Shown here piece after piece: positions 38,401-50,400 of a DNA stretch of 64,000 bases. Source of the stretch: Beroe forskalii (taxonomy: Eukaryota; Ctenophora; Nuda; Beroida; Beroidae). The translations under genes were made by a program, and so were the position numbers. The stretch is from positions 6,031-70,030 of the forward strand of contig WFMF01000560.1 in the NCBI GenBank assembly GCA_011033025.1. The letters are read 5' to 3'. Every line of letters starts with the position of its first letter. Within the stretch, counting starts at the first letter, position 1. The notes below the pieces were generated by a model. The model worked only from the letters and a program-made list of their open reading frames with translations, did not search any database and was not told the DNA's origin.

Positions 38401-41400
38401 AAGTCGGATCCGCAGCCCATATAACAAAATAAACAGTGCCACTGTACACACAATCTATATGTACACACAATACAGTGTACAGTGGGGCATAGATCAGAAC
38501 AGCAACACCACGAAGACGCCACGGTAGCGCCACGGTGACGCCACGGTAACGCCACGGTGACGCCACGGTGACGCCACGAAGACGCCACGATGAAGCAACG
38601 AAGACGCCACGATGAAGCAACGAAGACGCCACGGTGACGCCACGGTAGTGCCACTGTGAAGCCACGAGGACGCCACGAGGAAGCCACCTAGGCGCCGGGG
38701 CAGTGCCATGGTGAAGCCACCGTGATGCCACGAGAAGGCCACTGTGACGCTGGCCTGAAACGCCACGAAAGCCACGGTAAAGCCACCGTGAAGCCACGAC
38801 AGCGCCACTGTTGTGCCAGGGATAATTTCGATAAGATAATTTAGACAATCATATACACGCATATACACGCACTCATAATAATTTATTCATTAATAATGAA
38901 TCATTGACAGTTTATAATGTATAATATCATTAAATGCAAACATATCTGAATAGCTGATCATAGGTGGAAAAACACTGATGACTAAAGCTTTGCTTGTTTA
39001 AAGGCGGCATTCCTTGTACTCGTCCTCTGAAACCCCCATCCACAGCAAGGCATCTTCCAATGAGGTACCAAGGTCAACCTATGATCAGCTATTCAGATAT
39101 GTTTGCATTTAATGATATTATACATTATAAACTGTCAATGATTCATTATTAATGAATAAATTATTATGAGTGCGTGTATATGCGTGTATATGATTGTCTA
39201 AATTATCTTATCGAAATTATCCCTGGCACAACAGTGGCGCTGTCGTGGCTTCACGGTGGCTTTACCGTGGCTTTCTCGTGGCGTTTCCAGGCCAGCGTCA
39301 CAGTGGCCTTCTCGTGGCATCACGGTGGCTTCACCATGGCACTGCCCCGGCGCCTAGGTGGCTTCCTCGTGGCGTCCTCGTGGCTACAGTGTACAGTGTA
39401 CACTAACACATCCAAGTTCCAACACATGATACCTACGCACACCTAACACTAACACCTACACACGATATCCTTAACCCTGACTCCTGAAATAACCAACTTT
39501 ACAACACTACTTTATACAATCAAATTTGAGGAAAATTGAGGGAAGATGATAGTTGAGCTCATAAAACATGTTTAAGTCGCCAATGCACAATCTAAAGTTT
39601 GTGAACCTCAATCAATAGCCTTTTACTTGTTACACCCTTTTCAAGCAGGATCCTGGGCTATTTATGCTAGAATTCCAATCATAAATAGCTAAATAAACAG
39701 TGACACTGTACACAACATACTCACACCCAACTTCCCAAAACCTACACAGTACACACATGATACCCTAACCCTGAGATACGATACACACACCATTACACAC
39801 ACTGTGTAACCTAATACAGTTCGAGCTGTGACGTCATGACATAATAATATAATCTTATCAGGGCGGTCTCAGCACACACAACACACGCCTATACTGTTAT
39901 ACCTCGCACATGCAGTAAAACGTCATCAAATCATTGGTTTGTGCTGTGATGAGGGTGTGATTTGGTGCTGCCTAATCTTCACACTCTGCCAATATATGCT
40001 AATTTAGGGTGCATCACACATACACACGACTTATACACAAGTTCCAGGGTGTGAATGAGTCATGTATCGTATGACTCACAGACTCAGCATAGGAAGATTC
40101 TAGCAAAATCCTCCAAAGTTCAATCATTGATCATCAGCTTACATTTGGCTCGATATGACACCTTGACTCAATATTACACCTATCTTTCATTAGATTGATC
40201 ACGACCTAAGGTGCCTAACGTTCCATACGAATATATCGTAATTCATTGAAAATACAATCAATGAAATCAATATATTCAAATCACAGGACACATCATTCCA
40301 GTACTCAGGGGTACAGACTACAGCCTTCAAGTCCTCTACGTACCTGTATGCTCGAGTCTACGGACACATTCCATCGTAACACCCTGCAGGGTCACTTAGC
40401 AGATCCACAAATAATAACGCAAGTTTTAGGGCAATAACGAGGAATTAAGACAAGACATAGATGGTTCGCAACTGACAAGACGTCAAGACATAGATGGCTG
40501 ATCTGACAGCAGATGGCTAACAGCCAACTGCTCAACTGCTATGTGGTGCGAAGTTTTTCTTGGAATTTTGAAGGGAACAAAAATGCTTCCGAAATAAGTG
40601 CAAATTAAAGCGTGTTACATTTGATCCCTGGAAGTCGCTATTCAACTTTTTAATTCTAACTCTAGTTTCAATCCTCAGTCCTTCTCCAACGGATACTAAC
40701 AATTGCCAGGCCTTTTGCTTTTTCGGATATATTACTGAAATTAAGTGCCTTTCAGAGAAGGCAACGCACGTATTTTGTCCAATGTCCAGTGGCCTCGAAC
40801 CCCAAAGGGTAATATTGGCATCCTGATATCATGAGATGGAGATAACTGGATACCTGGCGAGCCGGCAAGTGTCAAAGAAAACCCCATGATATACACAAGT
40901 ATTTGCTGATAACAGGGTGTTTCTGAAACAGAAACTAGGTACGTAATCAGTCCACTGCTTTAAATGATTTGAATGGCGTAACTTTTAACCGCCTATCAGA
41001 TGAGCACAACCTTGAATATGCGGTTTTGGCAAGAACTTCTGATCTGAAATAAATCTCACAAAACATCACGTCAACTTCCAAAATACAAACTTCATGAACT
41101 CATGAAGAACATGCTGCTTTTGGTTAGGAAGGTTCAGAAATTAATCCCCGTGATTCAAAAAGGGTAGAATGGGTCATGAAATTTGGTTTCAGGCAGTGAA
41201 ATTTGGTTTCGTGCAGTGATTTTCCGTTAAAAAACGTAAGAAAAAGATTTAGATCTTCTTATCCATATTTTATGAAACTTACTTGAAAAGTTGGAAGTTT
41301 TAACTTTAGATCTAGGCTTCCAGTTCATGGCTTTTAATGATAAAATCATACAGAACCCCTGAACCAGGCAAATAATGAAGTTATGACCGGCTAAAAATAG

Positions 41401-44400
41401 ATTCATAAAATTTGGTGGTTAATATTCGGTAATTTTAATTTAAATAGGAAGCAAGGGTTGCCCTTCACAGACCAAATCATAAATAATTATATTTTATATT
41501 TGATTTAAATTCCTTGGGACCTGCAAGGACCAACTTCGGCTGTACCACAGTAAGTTCCGTTAATATGAAGCCGGTTATTATGAAGCCTACTGAATCATGA
41601 TTTATAATTAACTGGCCGTCTTCAGGTATTTCCAAGAATGACTATGATGCTCTCACAACGTTTTGAGAGACCAGAAGAAATCAACAAAAGCAACTATCAA
41701 GCGAAAAATGGGTATGTTTTTATGAGTATCGCTACTCTTACATCAAATCATTCATTCATGAGTAGGGTTGAACTATTTCGCAGTTTATATATATATTTTT
41801 CAATTCCTCAGTCGTAAGCGGTGATCTGACGTTTTTTCACTTTTGTTCGCCAAATAAACGATCGGCTTAGAGTTTAGAATAAAGATGCCGGACTTAGAAA
41901 GTAACCTTGGAGTCTTAGATCCCAAGAATAAGGTCATAGCTGCAGGGCTTGTCGCCAAAGGAAGGGCATTTTGGCAGCAATGATTTGGATGGATCTGTGA
42001 GCTACTTAATACCACCTAGGTGGGATGTGCGAGCCAAGGGAAGAACAATGGAAGTAATAAGCCTCAGAGTACTCGGCACTTCCTTTATATAAAGTAGCTG
42101 CTCTCTGTAAAACACTTCAGCTAATTCTCATCAAAATGTGTGAGAATGCCCAGTGAATTGTTATGGCGAAAGCTATTTTTACATCAACGTTCTAAATTTT
42201 ATAATAATTAGATTTTAAATGAAATTCTTAAGTACATTTAATATTAAGTGGTTATTTTATATAAATAGCAAGGGATAGCGCGGGTATTTTATTTTCAAAT
42301 AACTACATCAGGCAGAAAAATTGTTATGCCATAAAGAGTTCCATGTACAAACTTACAATCTACTTCCAGGATGGATTTTATTGAAGAAATTTTATAATTT
42401 CTTTAATTTGACAACACACTCACCTTGACTTTAACTTCTTTGAAAGCCCCAATATCACTCAATTTCAATAACAACACTCACCTTGACTTTTACTCTTTTA
42501 CTTCTTTGAAAGCCCCAATATCACTCACCTTGACTTTGACTTCTTTGAAAGCCCCAATATCACTCAATCTTCTCGGCGATCTGCTTCGTGACAAGGAAAC
42601 TTGTTCGGTCTCCTCAAACCTCAGCTCTTCTGCCGTGCCTGATAGCCGGAGTTCATTCGTAGTTCCAGTTAGGTAGCTGGCACCACTTTGCCTGAAATAG
42701 AAGCCTTGGTGAGAGGGGGAGGTAAGGGAGGAGGGGGGTAACACAAGGAGTAAGAGGGGAGAGGGGCTGGGCCCAGAGGGAATGCAAGGGAGGGGGTTGG
42801 TTGAGAGGAGGAGTGATTGGGGTTTCAGTCAGGTAGCTGACACAACGTTGCCTGAAATACAAGGAGTAAGAGAGGAGAGGTAAGGAGTAAGATAGGAGAG
42901 GGGCAGGGCCCAGAGGAGAAGTAAGGGGAGAATTCGAGAGGAGGAGTGAGTCAGGTAGCTGGTACCAATTTGCCTGAAATACAAGGAGTGCTTGATGAAC
43001 AGTGAAAATATTGCTACACCTTGAGACCTAGTTCGACGCTTCTTTAAGAGCTTTGGAGCTTGTCAGAAGACCTTTTAATAGTTTAACCTGGAATCCACAA
43101 TTATAGCATTTACCCACTTCCCCAGAGCCCAATAAAATGTTTCTAAACCGGTCAAATCCGCTCGACGAACTTATTTAGGCATATAATTTGAGAAAGTCGG
43201 AAGCTTCTAGAAGAATGTGTAATATGTGTTGTTACCTTTTGGAGATGGATCATGGATGTAAAACACATTTAGTTCAACCTAGCTCACAGTTAAATCTGCC
43301 GCATCACATTATGTTATGCATGCCATCATGTGAATTATATTACCTAGTTTGACGTGTAAGCATGGATAGTTTGAGGAGCTCCTGCAGAATATAATATCAA
43401 GTCAAATATGGTAAATGTGCCCCCACAATCCCATACGTTCTAGTGGAGGGTAGTAAATATAGGTCCGCAGAGAGTGGTTTTATAATATGCAGGGGGGCTC
43501 TTCACAGTTTCCTGTGTGCACTATTGTGTGATAGGAGGATCTTCCCGATTTATTATTAGGATATCACATGTTAAATATTCCTTTTTAAGTTGGTCTCAAC
43601 ACTGGGGAACATTTTCAGAACCAGATAGTTTGGCATAAACTTCTTAGGTTTGAGAGGCTCCAGCTTTTCCGGCAGAAAGGCAAAAAGTTTTTTCATGTCC
43701 ACAATTCTAATCCTCATTCATGCTATATTTTGAAGCTTGCTTCGTGACTATCGATTTCAAGTGATAAAATTCATAATATCTCAGCACTTGGAAAGCTGGA
43801 ATTTATTTTTCACACATACCTTTTTACTTTTTAATAAAGGTATTTAACAAGAATGCTAGTGCACAAGGTGATAAAGCTCAGTTACACACAGGGTTATTTT
43901 CTAATGTTCTGGAGATAATACGTCAATAAAACGTCATCTTACTCATGACATGGTTATACAATATACCTCTTGTGCACTGTAATACTTCATAGTCGATTGT
44001 CGATGTATTTGAGAATAATTCAGCATATATTATAATTGAAACGAAAACTCTACAGTAAACCATACAGTAAACCATGAGCAGTGTGAAGCAGACAGATTCC
44101 TACTTGAGAATAATAATTATTCCAGACTTTACATAGGGAAAGGAGCACTTAGTCTGATATTCTTGCCAGAAAATATGGTACGTATTCAAGTTACGTTCAG
44201 TGGTAAACAAATTGCTGATAAATGTCTTCTGGAATCGTGTGAGGGAGATAAGTTGCCTATTACCACTTCATACCGGAAGCTAGGTATCTTGTTTCCTATA
44301 CATCTGAAAAACCTGTACCTCAAGAATTATACTCTGAAAAATAATATTCTAAAAAAGTAGACCAAATAATCAGTTGGTCTTTATCAAAAGGGAAAATTTC

Positions 44401-47400
44401 CCTCGGAATTCAAAAATTTCCCTCGGAATTCAAAAATTTCCCTTCATCCCCCAGAAACCACCTGCCGAAAATCATTTTCTATGTTACAATAAACTAAGAA
44501 ATAAATAAGAAATCGCTATGGCCTGAGTGCCTAATATTTAATAATCAAAGGAACCTCTTCCCACTGCCATGACTGACCTGCGTTGCTGAGACCAGCAGAT
44601 GGACCTGAAGTCCTGCTTGTGTCCTATGAACAGGGAGTCACTGGAGGAGGTCAGACTGTCCGGGTACCACAGGTAGTTCTTAGTGCAGTACGAGAGGGGG
44701 GTTTTAGGGGTCGAGTTGTCTGGAACCCCTCTTGAGACGAAGAGGGGGGTTTAGGGGTTGAGTTGTCTGGAACCCCTGTGGGGGGGAAGGGGTTTTAGAG
44801 GTGGAGTTGTCTGGAACCCCTGGGGAGGGGGTGCATTGTCTGGAACACCTGTGGGGGAGAGGGGGTTTTGGGGTGCATTGTCTGGAACACCTGTGGGGAG
44901 AGGGGTTTGCAGGGGTGCATTGTCTGGAACACCTGTGGGGGAGAGGGGGTTCAGAGGTGCATTGTCTGGAACACCTGTGGGGAGAGGGGTTTAGGGGTGC
45001 ATTGTCTGGAAGGGGTTTTAGAGGTGCATGTCTGGAACACCTGTGGGGGGAGGGGTTTTAGAGGTGCATTGTCTGGAACACCTGTGGGGGAGAGGGGGTT
45101 TAGGGGTGCATTGTCTGGAACACCTGTGGGGAGAGGGGGTTTAGGGGTGTATGGAACAGAGGGGTTTAGGGGTGCATTGTCTGGAACACCTGTGGGGGAG
45201 GGGGAGGGGCATTTAGGGGTGCATTGTCTGGAACACCTGTGGGGGAGAGGGGTTTAGAGGTGCATTGTCTGGAACACCTGTGGGGGAGAGGGGTTTAGGG
45301 GTGCATTGTCTGGAACACCTGTGGGGAGAGGGGTTTAGGGGTGCATTGTCTGGAACACCTGTGGGGAGAGGGGGAGGGGGGTCTTTGGGGAGGGGTTTAG
45401 AGGTGCATTGTCTGGAACACCTGTGGGGGAGAGGGGGTTTAGGGGTTGAGTTGTCTGGAACCCCTGTGGGAGAGAGGGGGTTTTAGGGGTCGAGTTGTCT
45501 GGAACACCTGTGGAGAAGAGGGGTTTTAGGGGTCGAGTTGTCTGGAACCCCTGTGGGGGAGAGGGGGTTTAGGGGTGCATTGTCTGGAACACCTGTGGGG
45601 GAGAGGGGGTTTAGGGGTGCATTGTCTGGAACACCTGTGGGGGAGAGGGGGTTTAGGGGTGCATTGTCTGGAACACCTGTGGGGGAGAGGGGGTTTAGGG
45701 GTGCATTGTCTGGAACACCTGTGGGGGAGAGGGGGTTTAGGGGTGCATTGTCTGGAACACCTGTGGGGGAGAGGGGGTTTAGGGGTGCATTGTCTGGAAC
45801 ACCTGTGGGGGAGAGGGGGTTTAGGGGTTGAGTTGTCTGGAACCCCTGTGAGGGGTTTAGGCAGTTGTCTGGAACCCCTGTGGGGGGGGAAAGGGGGGTT
45901 TTAGGGGTTGAGTTGTCTGGAACCCCTGAGAGGGGAAAGGGGGTTTTAGTACCTCTCTCAGTACTTTCAGTAACTTTAGTTGAGCTGCCCCCAGATAAGT
46001 CTAAAGTTTTTGGTACGAGACAGAGCTGAAAGCCGGACAATCGCGCCAATATTAGTCCGGATTGGTTATCAGTTATAAGCATACCTCTTGAGACGACTGC
46101 AGTGACGGTCCTCGTATCACTCATCATGTCCCCGATGGTATCCAGAGCGTCACAACTGTGGAATTGTCGGGAGGACGGTTTCTTCTCAGCGTCCAGATCC
46201 ATCCGGACGCTTTGTACGCTCTTGTTTAGCTTCAACGTCCGTCTGTTAAAGGAGTCGATAATGGTTTTAAGATAATTACTTTTAAAACTCAAGTATTAAG
46301 CCAGCCTGTGGTTGATTAATTTCCGAGATCAAACGAGATCAGGGAAGTTTGATGAAAAGTATTTTGTAAACTTTTTGATTAAATCTAAGAGGTAATTGAC
46401 CCGACAACAAGTAATATTTCGCACTTGAGAATCACCTGAACGCATTCCGGAGTTTATGAGAGGAGAGGTCGAGGAGGTTGTTTTCTGACTTGCCGATCAG
46501 GGAGTAACGTTTCTTCCATGTGGATCTAGGGAGGGGAGGGAAGCACGGTTAGATATTAAAAAAACTTTTTTCTTTTTTCGTAAAAGGCACTGAAAATAAT
46601 ATGGTGCTCGTTCTTTAATCAGTTTGACAATTTTGTTACAGGGCAACTTGTTGAATTAACGTTTTTTTGTTATTCTAGCATGACTAAAAATATTTGGAGC
46701 ACAACTAAACAGTAAACACGTTTACAAAGAGAATCAATTTAAACTCAGACCCATCGAGAAACGCTATTCAAAAACTACAGACTAAAAATTGTAACTAGTT
46801 CTAAACACATATCGTATCTAGCAATGTACCAGCTTAGCAGCTTCAGACGATAATCATGTTTCGTATGAGACTATGACAGGCAAACAAGAAAAGTACAACG
46901 ACATCACGAGAATAACAAATCATTGATACAGAAAGTGGTGGAATACAAATTGACACAAACACCTTAGATGAGCTGAGTATGCGTAGTTATTAACTTAAGT
47001 TTGAGTTACGCGTTCGCACAGTTGTGCGAATACACGCATGATGAAATACAGAAATAGAATAACATTCATAAATAAAATCGCACAGAAAATCTGAGGCAGT
47101 CTATATGCCATATGGCCATTGAAAAAAGGCATGGAACATTTTGCCGAGATCGAAACCTTTTTGTGATGCAACTCTCGCCACTCTTTAACTCTAATATTCC
47201 TTAAGTACTAACAGCTAAGTAAAGGGCAACAAGGCAGGACTCACTCTCTCAGCCTCCCCCTCCTTTAACGCTATTCCCATCGCTAACCGGAGAGACAATA
47301 TTTGACGTTAATAGATCATACAAGGTGTCCGCCCCAGAACCAATGGGCATCACACATTACCAATCCTCTCTCTCCCACTCTCTCCCCCTCATATATAATA

Positions 47401-50400
47401 TTAACACAGCTCTAATAAAGTGTCCTCATGAAAACATAGGCGGATGAAATGCTGGCGTTATCTTAGCGTATTTTAGTGAGTTGACGACGTTGATAACAGC
47501 CCATTTTTCGCGCGCGCGGTTTACTTACAACGCTCACGAAAGACGAAGCCACGCACACAAAACAATTGCTACTTTGAAGTCAACAACGCCCCATTCAAAC
47601 TCCTGATAATGACGTCACTCTCGCAACCAGCTGTGGCTAGAGTAGGACCTACAGTAGTACAGCAGCCGCAATCAGATATCGCAAAGGTAGGTAGGTGGTT
47701 GAGATGTGACGTCATTATCATACAAAGCGTGGCAAGTTGATTTTTTCGCGTGCGAGGTTCAATATATATTATTTCAAATAATATTACGGTCTCTAGTCTC
47801 TACTACTAAGATCAAGAAACGTTCTGTCTCGCGGGGCTAACAACAAACATCTCGCAGAAAATAGATTATAATTAAGACAATCAGCGACGCTTCCAACTTT
47901 ATTTATAATATTTATATAGTACATAGTGACTTAGAGAGTCAAATCTAGTGTACTACACTCGCTCTGTACACTGGAGCATTGTGCTATTGTGGAGCATTGA
48001 GTCTTTTCGGAGAAGAGTCAATATGTTATATTTGATAAGAATTTACTATTTAGGTACATGATAATTCTCGAAAACTTAATTCTCGAAAACTTTAAAGTAT
48101 TGAAACTGAGAACTAAATCATTTGATCATTTTCCTGGAATGAGCATTGCTCGTTCTGAAGAAAATGAGCAAGCTTTGATTCATTTAATTTATCTCTAAGT
48201 GGATTATTTATCATAGAGCTCACACTCGTGAAATTTAACGAAACTAAATGGTTGCTGCAACTTTTTTGGTTATGGAATCTAGGAAGCCACTATTACTGAT
48301 TGGTCACTGCATGGCTTGCCTTGGGCAAACCAAATTTATTAAACAACTAAATCACCAGAAAGACGCCCTTGGGTAAATTAAATGGTAAAAAGATAATACA
48401 CCACTACCTCCTATGGATTCAGGACTACACGAAAAACCTACATGACAAACAAAAAGCAACAATCGCAAAACTAAGTGACGATTGAGTTTCAAGCATCGTG
48501 TAAAGGTCCTAGCGCAATGTGCATAAAAGGATGTTTTTATGTACCTGTTTAGTGCTTAGTTGCTTACTCAGTTTCCACTTTCAAGTCTAATGATGTTCTT
48601 CTTTGTCGAAGGTTATATTATAAAGGATAAACAAAAACCTTAGCTACCCTCCTACGGATTTCATATCGAGTTCACATAGGCATTTAGAGATTTAAAGTTG
48701 TGTTTGTTACCTAAGAAAAGCAAAGCAGTTAACCCATAAGTGAACAAACTTGCTAAGAACGCCAGAAATAATGAATATCAATTAAGACGAGAAATAAATT
48801 ATTAAATGCCGTGTAAAATGATTAAAATGGTGAAGCCCAGAAAATTTTTGAGCACTTCGTGCCCTACTAGGATACCACGGACCACCATTAGAACCATTGA
48901 TTAATGCCCACGAAATCTGACGAAAACACCTAACACATAAGATAAAAAGAGATACCTATAACCTATAATCAAAGAAACCTACACTATGCTGCAATACAGT
49001 CATAAAACATATCGTTTATATTCACCAATCCCACTATAAATTGGTCTAGTTAAACCTCTGCAAGTTAAAACCCCATACATCTCAGTTTCAAGGGTTTCCT
49101 CAGCTTGGAAGACGGCCATTCTGCGCTTTATGTATGTATATATGCCGTGAAGGTCGAATATATAAGCGGTAGGTTTTGATGTAATTATCAGGGCTCATAA
49201 TGGTAAATTACTCACTTGGAACGGTTTGGACTGCGTATATTTTTTGGCCACACCATTATTAAGATTGGGTTTAACCAGTGGGAAAATATAATTTGGGAAT
49301 GATATAGGACCTAGCTCACAATATAATAGTTAAAACTTAATAACTATGAGACTTTAAAAATAGGAACGTCTCGGTGTAATTTTAGATCATGGGAATCATA
49401 TATTGCATATTGGGCTGGACTAGCTATTTTTACGATTAAACAATCCAGTTTCTGAAACCAGCCATTGATAAAATCAAGAATGAAGGCAGTATCCAAGTCA
49501 CTGTCACATGCCAGGGCCACGTACGTACAAATAGCGATCGTATGGAAATTTCAGAAGGCGTTCTCAGACCTTGCGAAATCTACGTAATGCGTCATGTAGA
49601 ACATTGGCACCTCTCTGTGAATGACATCTTTTGAGAAGAATGATCGATTTTATCTCGTTTGACTCGATTGCACTGGTACAAGATAAACTATGGTGCCTTT
49701 AGTCTTTACTGACAATCAATTTCGTAAGTCAACAACATCTTCAGGTCTCAAATTTGATGGTGAAATGTAGTGTTGTTATGTTATAACTTTTGTTAAATAA
49801 TGGCAGCACGCTTCGCGAAGTAGGAACAGGATCAGGTTGACATATTAATAACGGAACGTATGTACCTAGTTTGTACCTAGTAAGAAGTAGGAACAGGATC
49901 AGCTTGACATATTTTAATCACGGAACGTATGTACCTAGCCCTCCTGACGCACATTATCACTTCCTGACGCAAAACAAACGTTGCAATCTATACATAGTAT
50001 AATGGCTATATACCACACACCCCTTCAGAGGAGCAGGTTGTCTGAACAGAATATTATATGATGGAACACGTTTCAGGGAATCTTTTAATGATATATCTAA
50101 CTTGTTTCAGATCCACTCTCATATATTGAGCTGCAATCTCCATTTTCAGAGTTTCAAAATTTCGGAGGTTCAAATTTATGAACGCGCACCTTCTCCGAGA
50201 ATACATGATGACACACTTATCATATAAATGGGTACGAATCAAGCTGCAAGTGGTACAGCTCATTGAATCGTACGTGGGGTAAGCACTGAGCATCGCCTAA
50301 TGTCTACATTTCTAGTGACGCTGTAACATCACCGACACTAGCGAGTCTCTATATATCTGAGAATCACCCTCACAGCTCACTAGAACCTACGCTCTTCCTC

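Larger units (their letters stand above)
27409..42528 (-). other. RasGEF intron of ~15 kb, repeat-rich
   Basis: No coding region recognised. It holds a promoter-like patch (28,620-28,760), CRE-core repeats (29.8, 31.2, 32.7, 34.2, 35.0, 35.4 and 37.6 kb), a TA-flanked MITE (35,188), short local repeats at 32.3-32.45 kb (AGTTATATAGC, TTTAGTGGTAGTAAAT) and a long inverted repeat (38,660-39,385). Because it is so long, the join of exons 1-6 to the downstream exons rests on phase and composition only. Confidence 0.6.

Noticed and set aside
38361..39446. Several 70-150 codon frames rich in W, R, G and V
   Set aside because: They translate the CGCCACGGTGA tandem repeat and its inverted copy.
45483..46292. 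A 269-codon single-exon gene
   Set aside because: The first ~50 codons are the RasGEF exon 46,085-46,242; the remainder is intron and 42-bp minisatellite.
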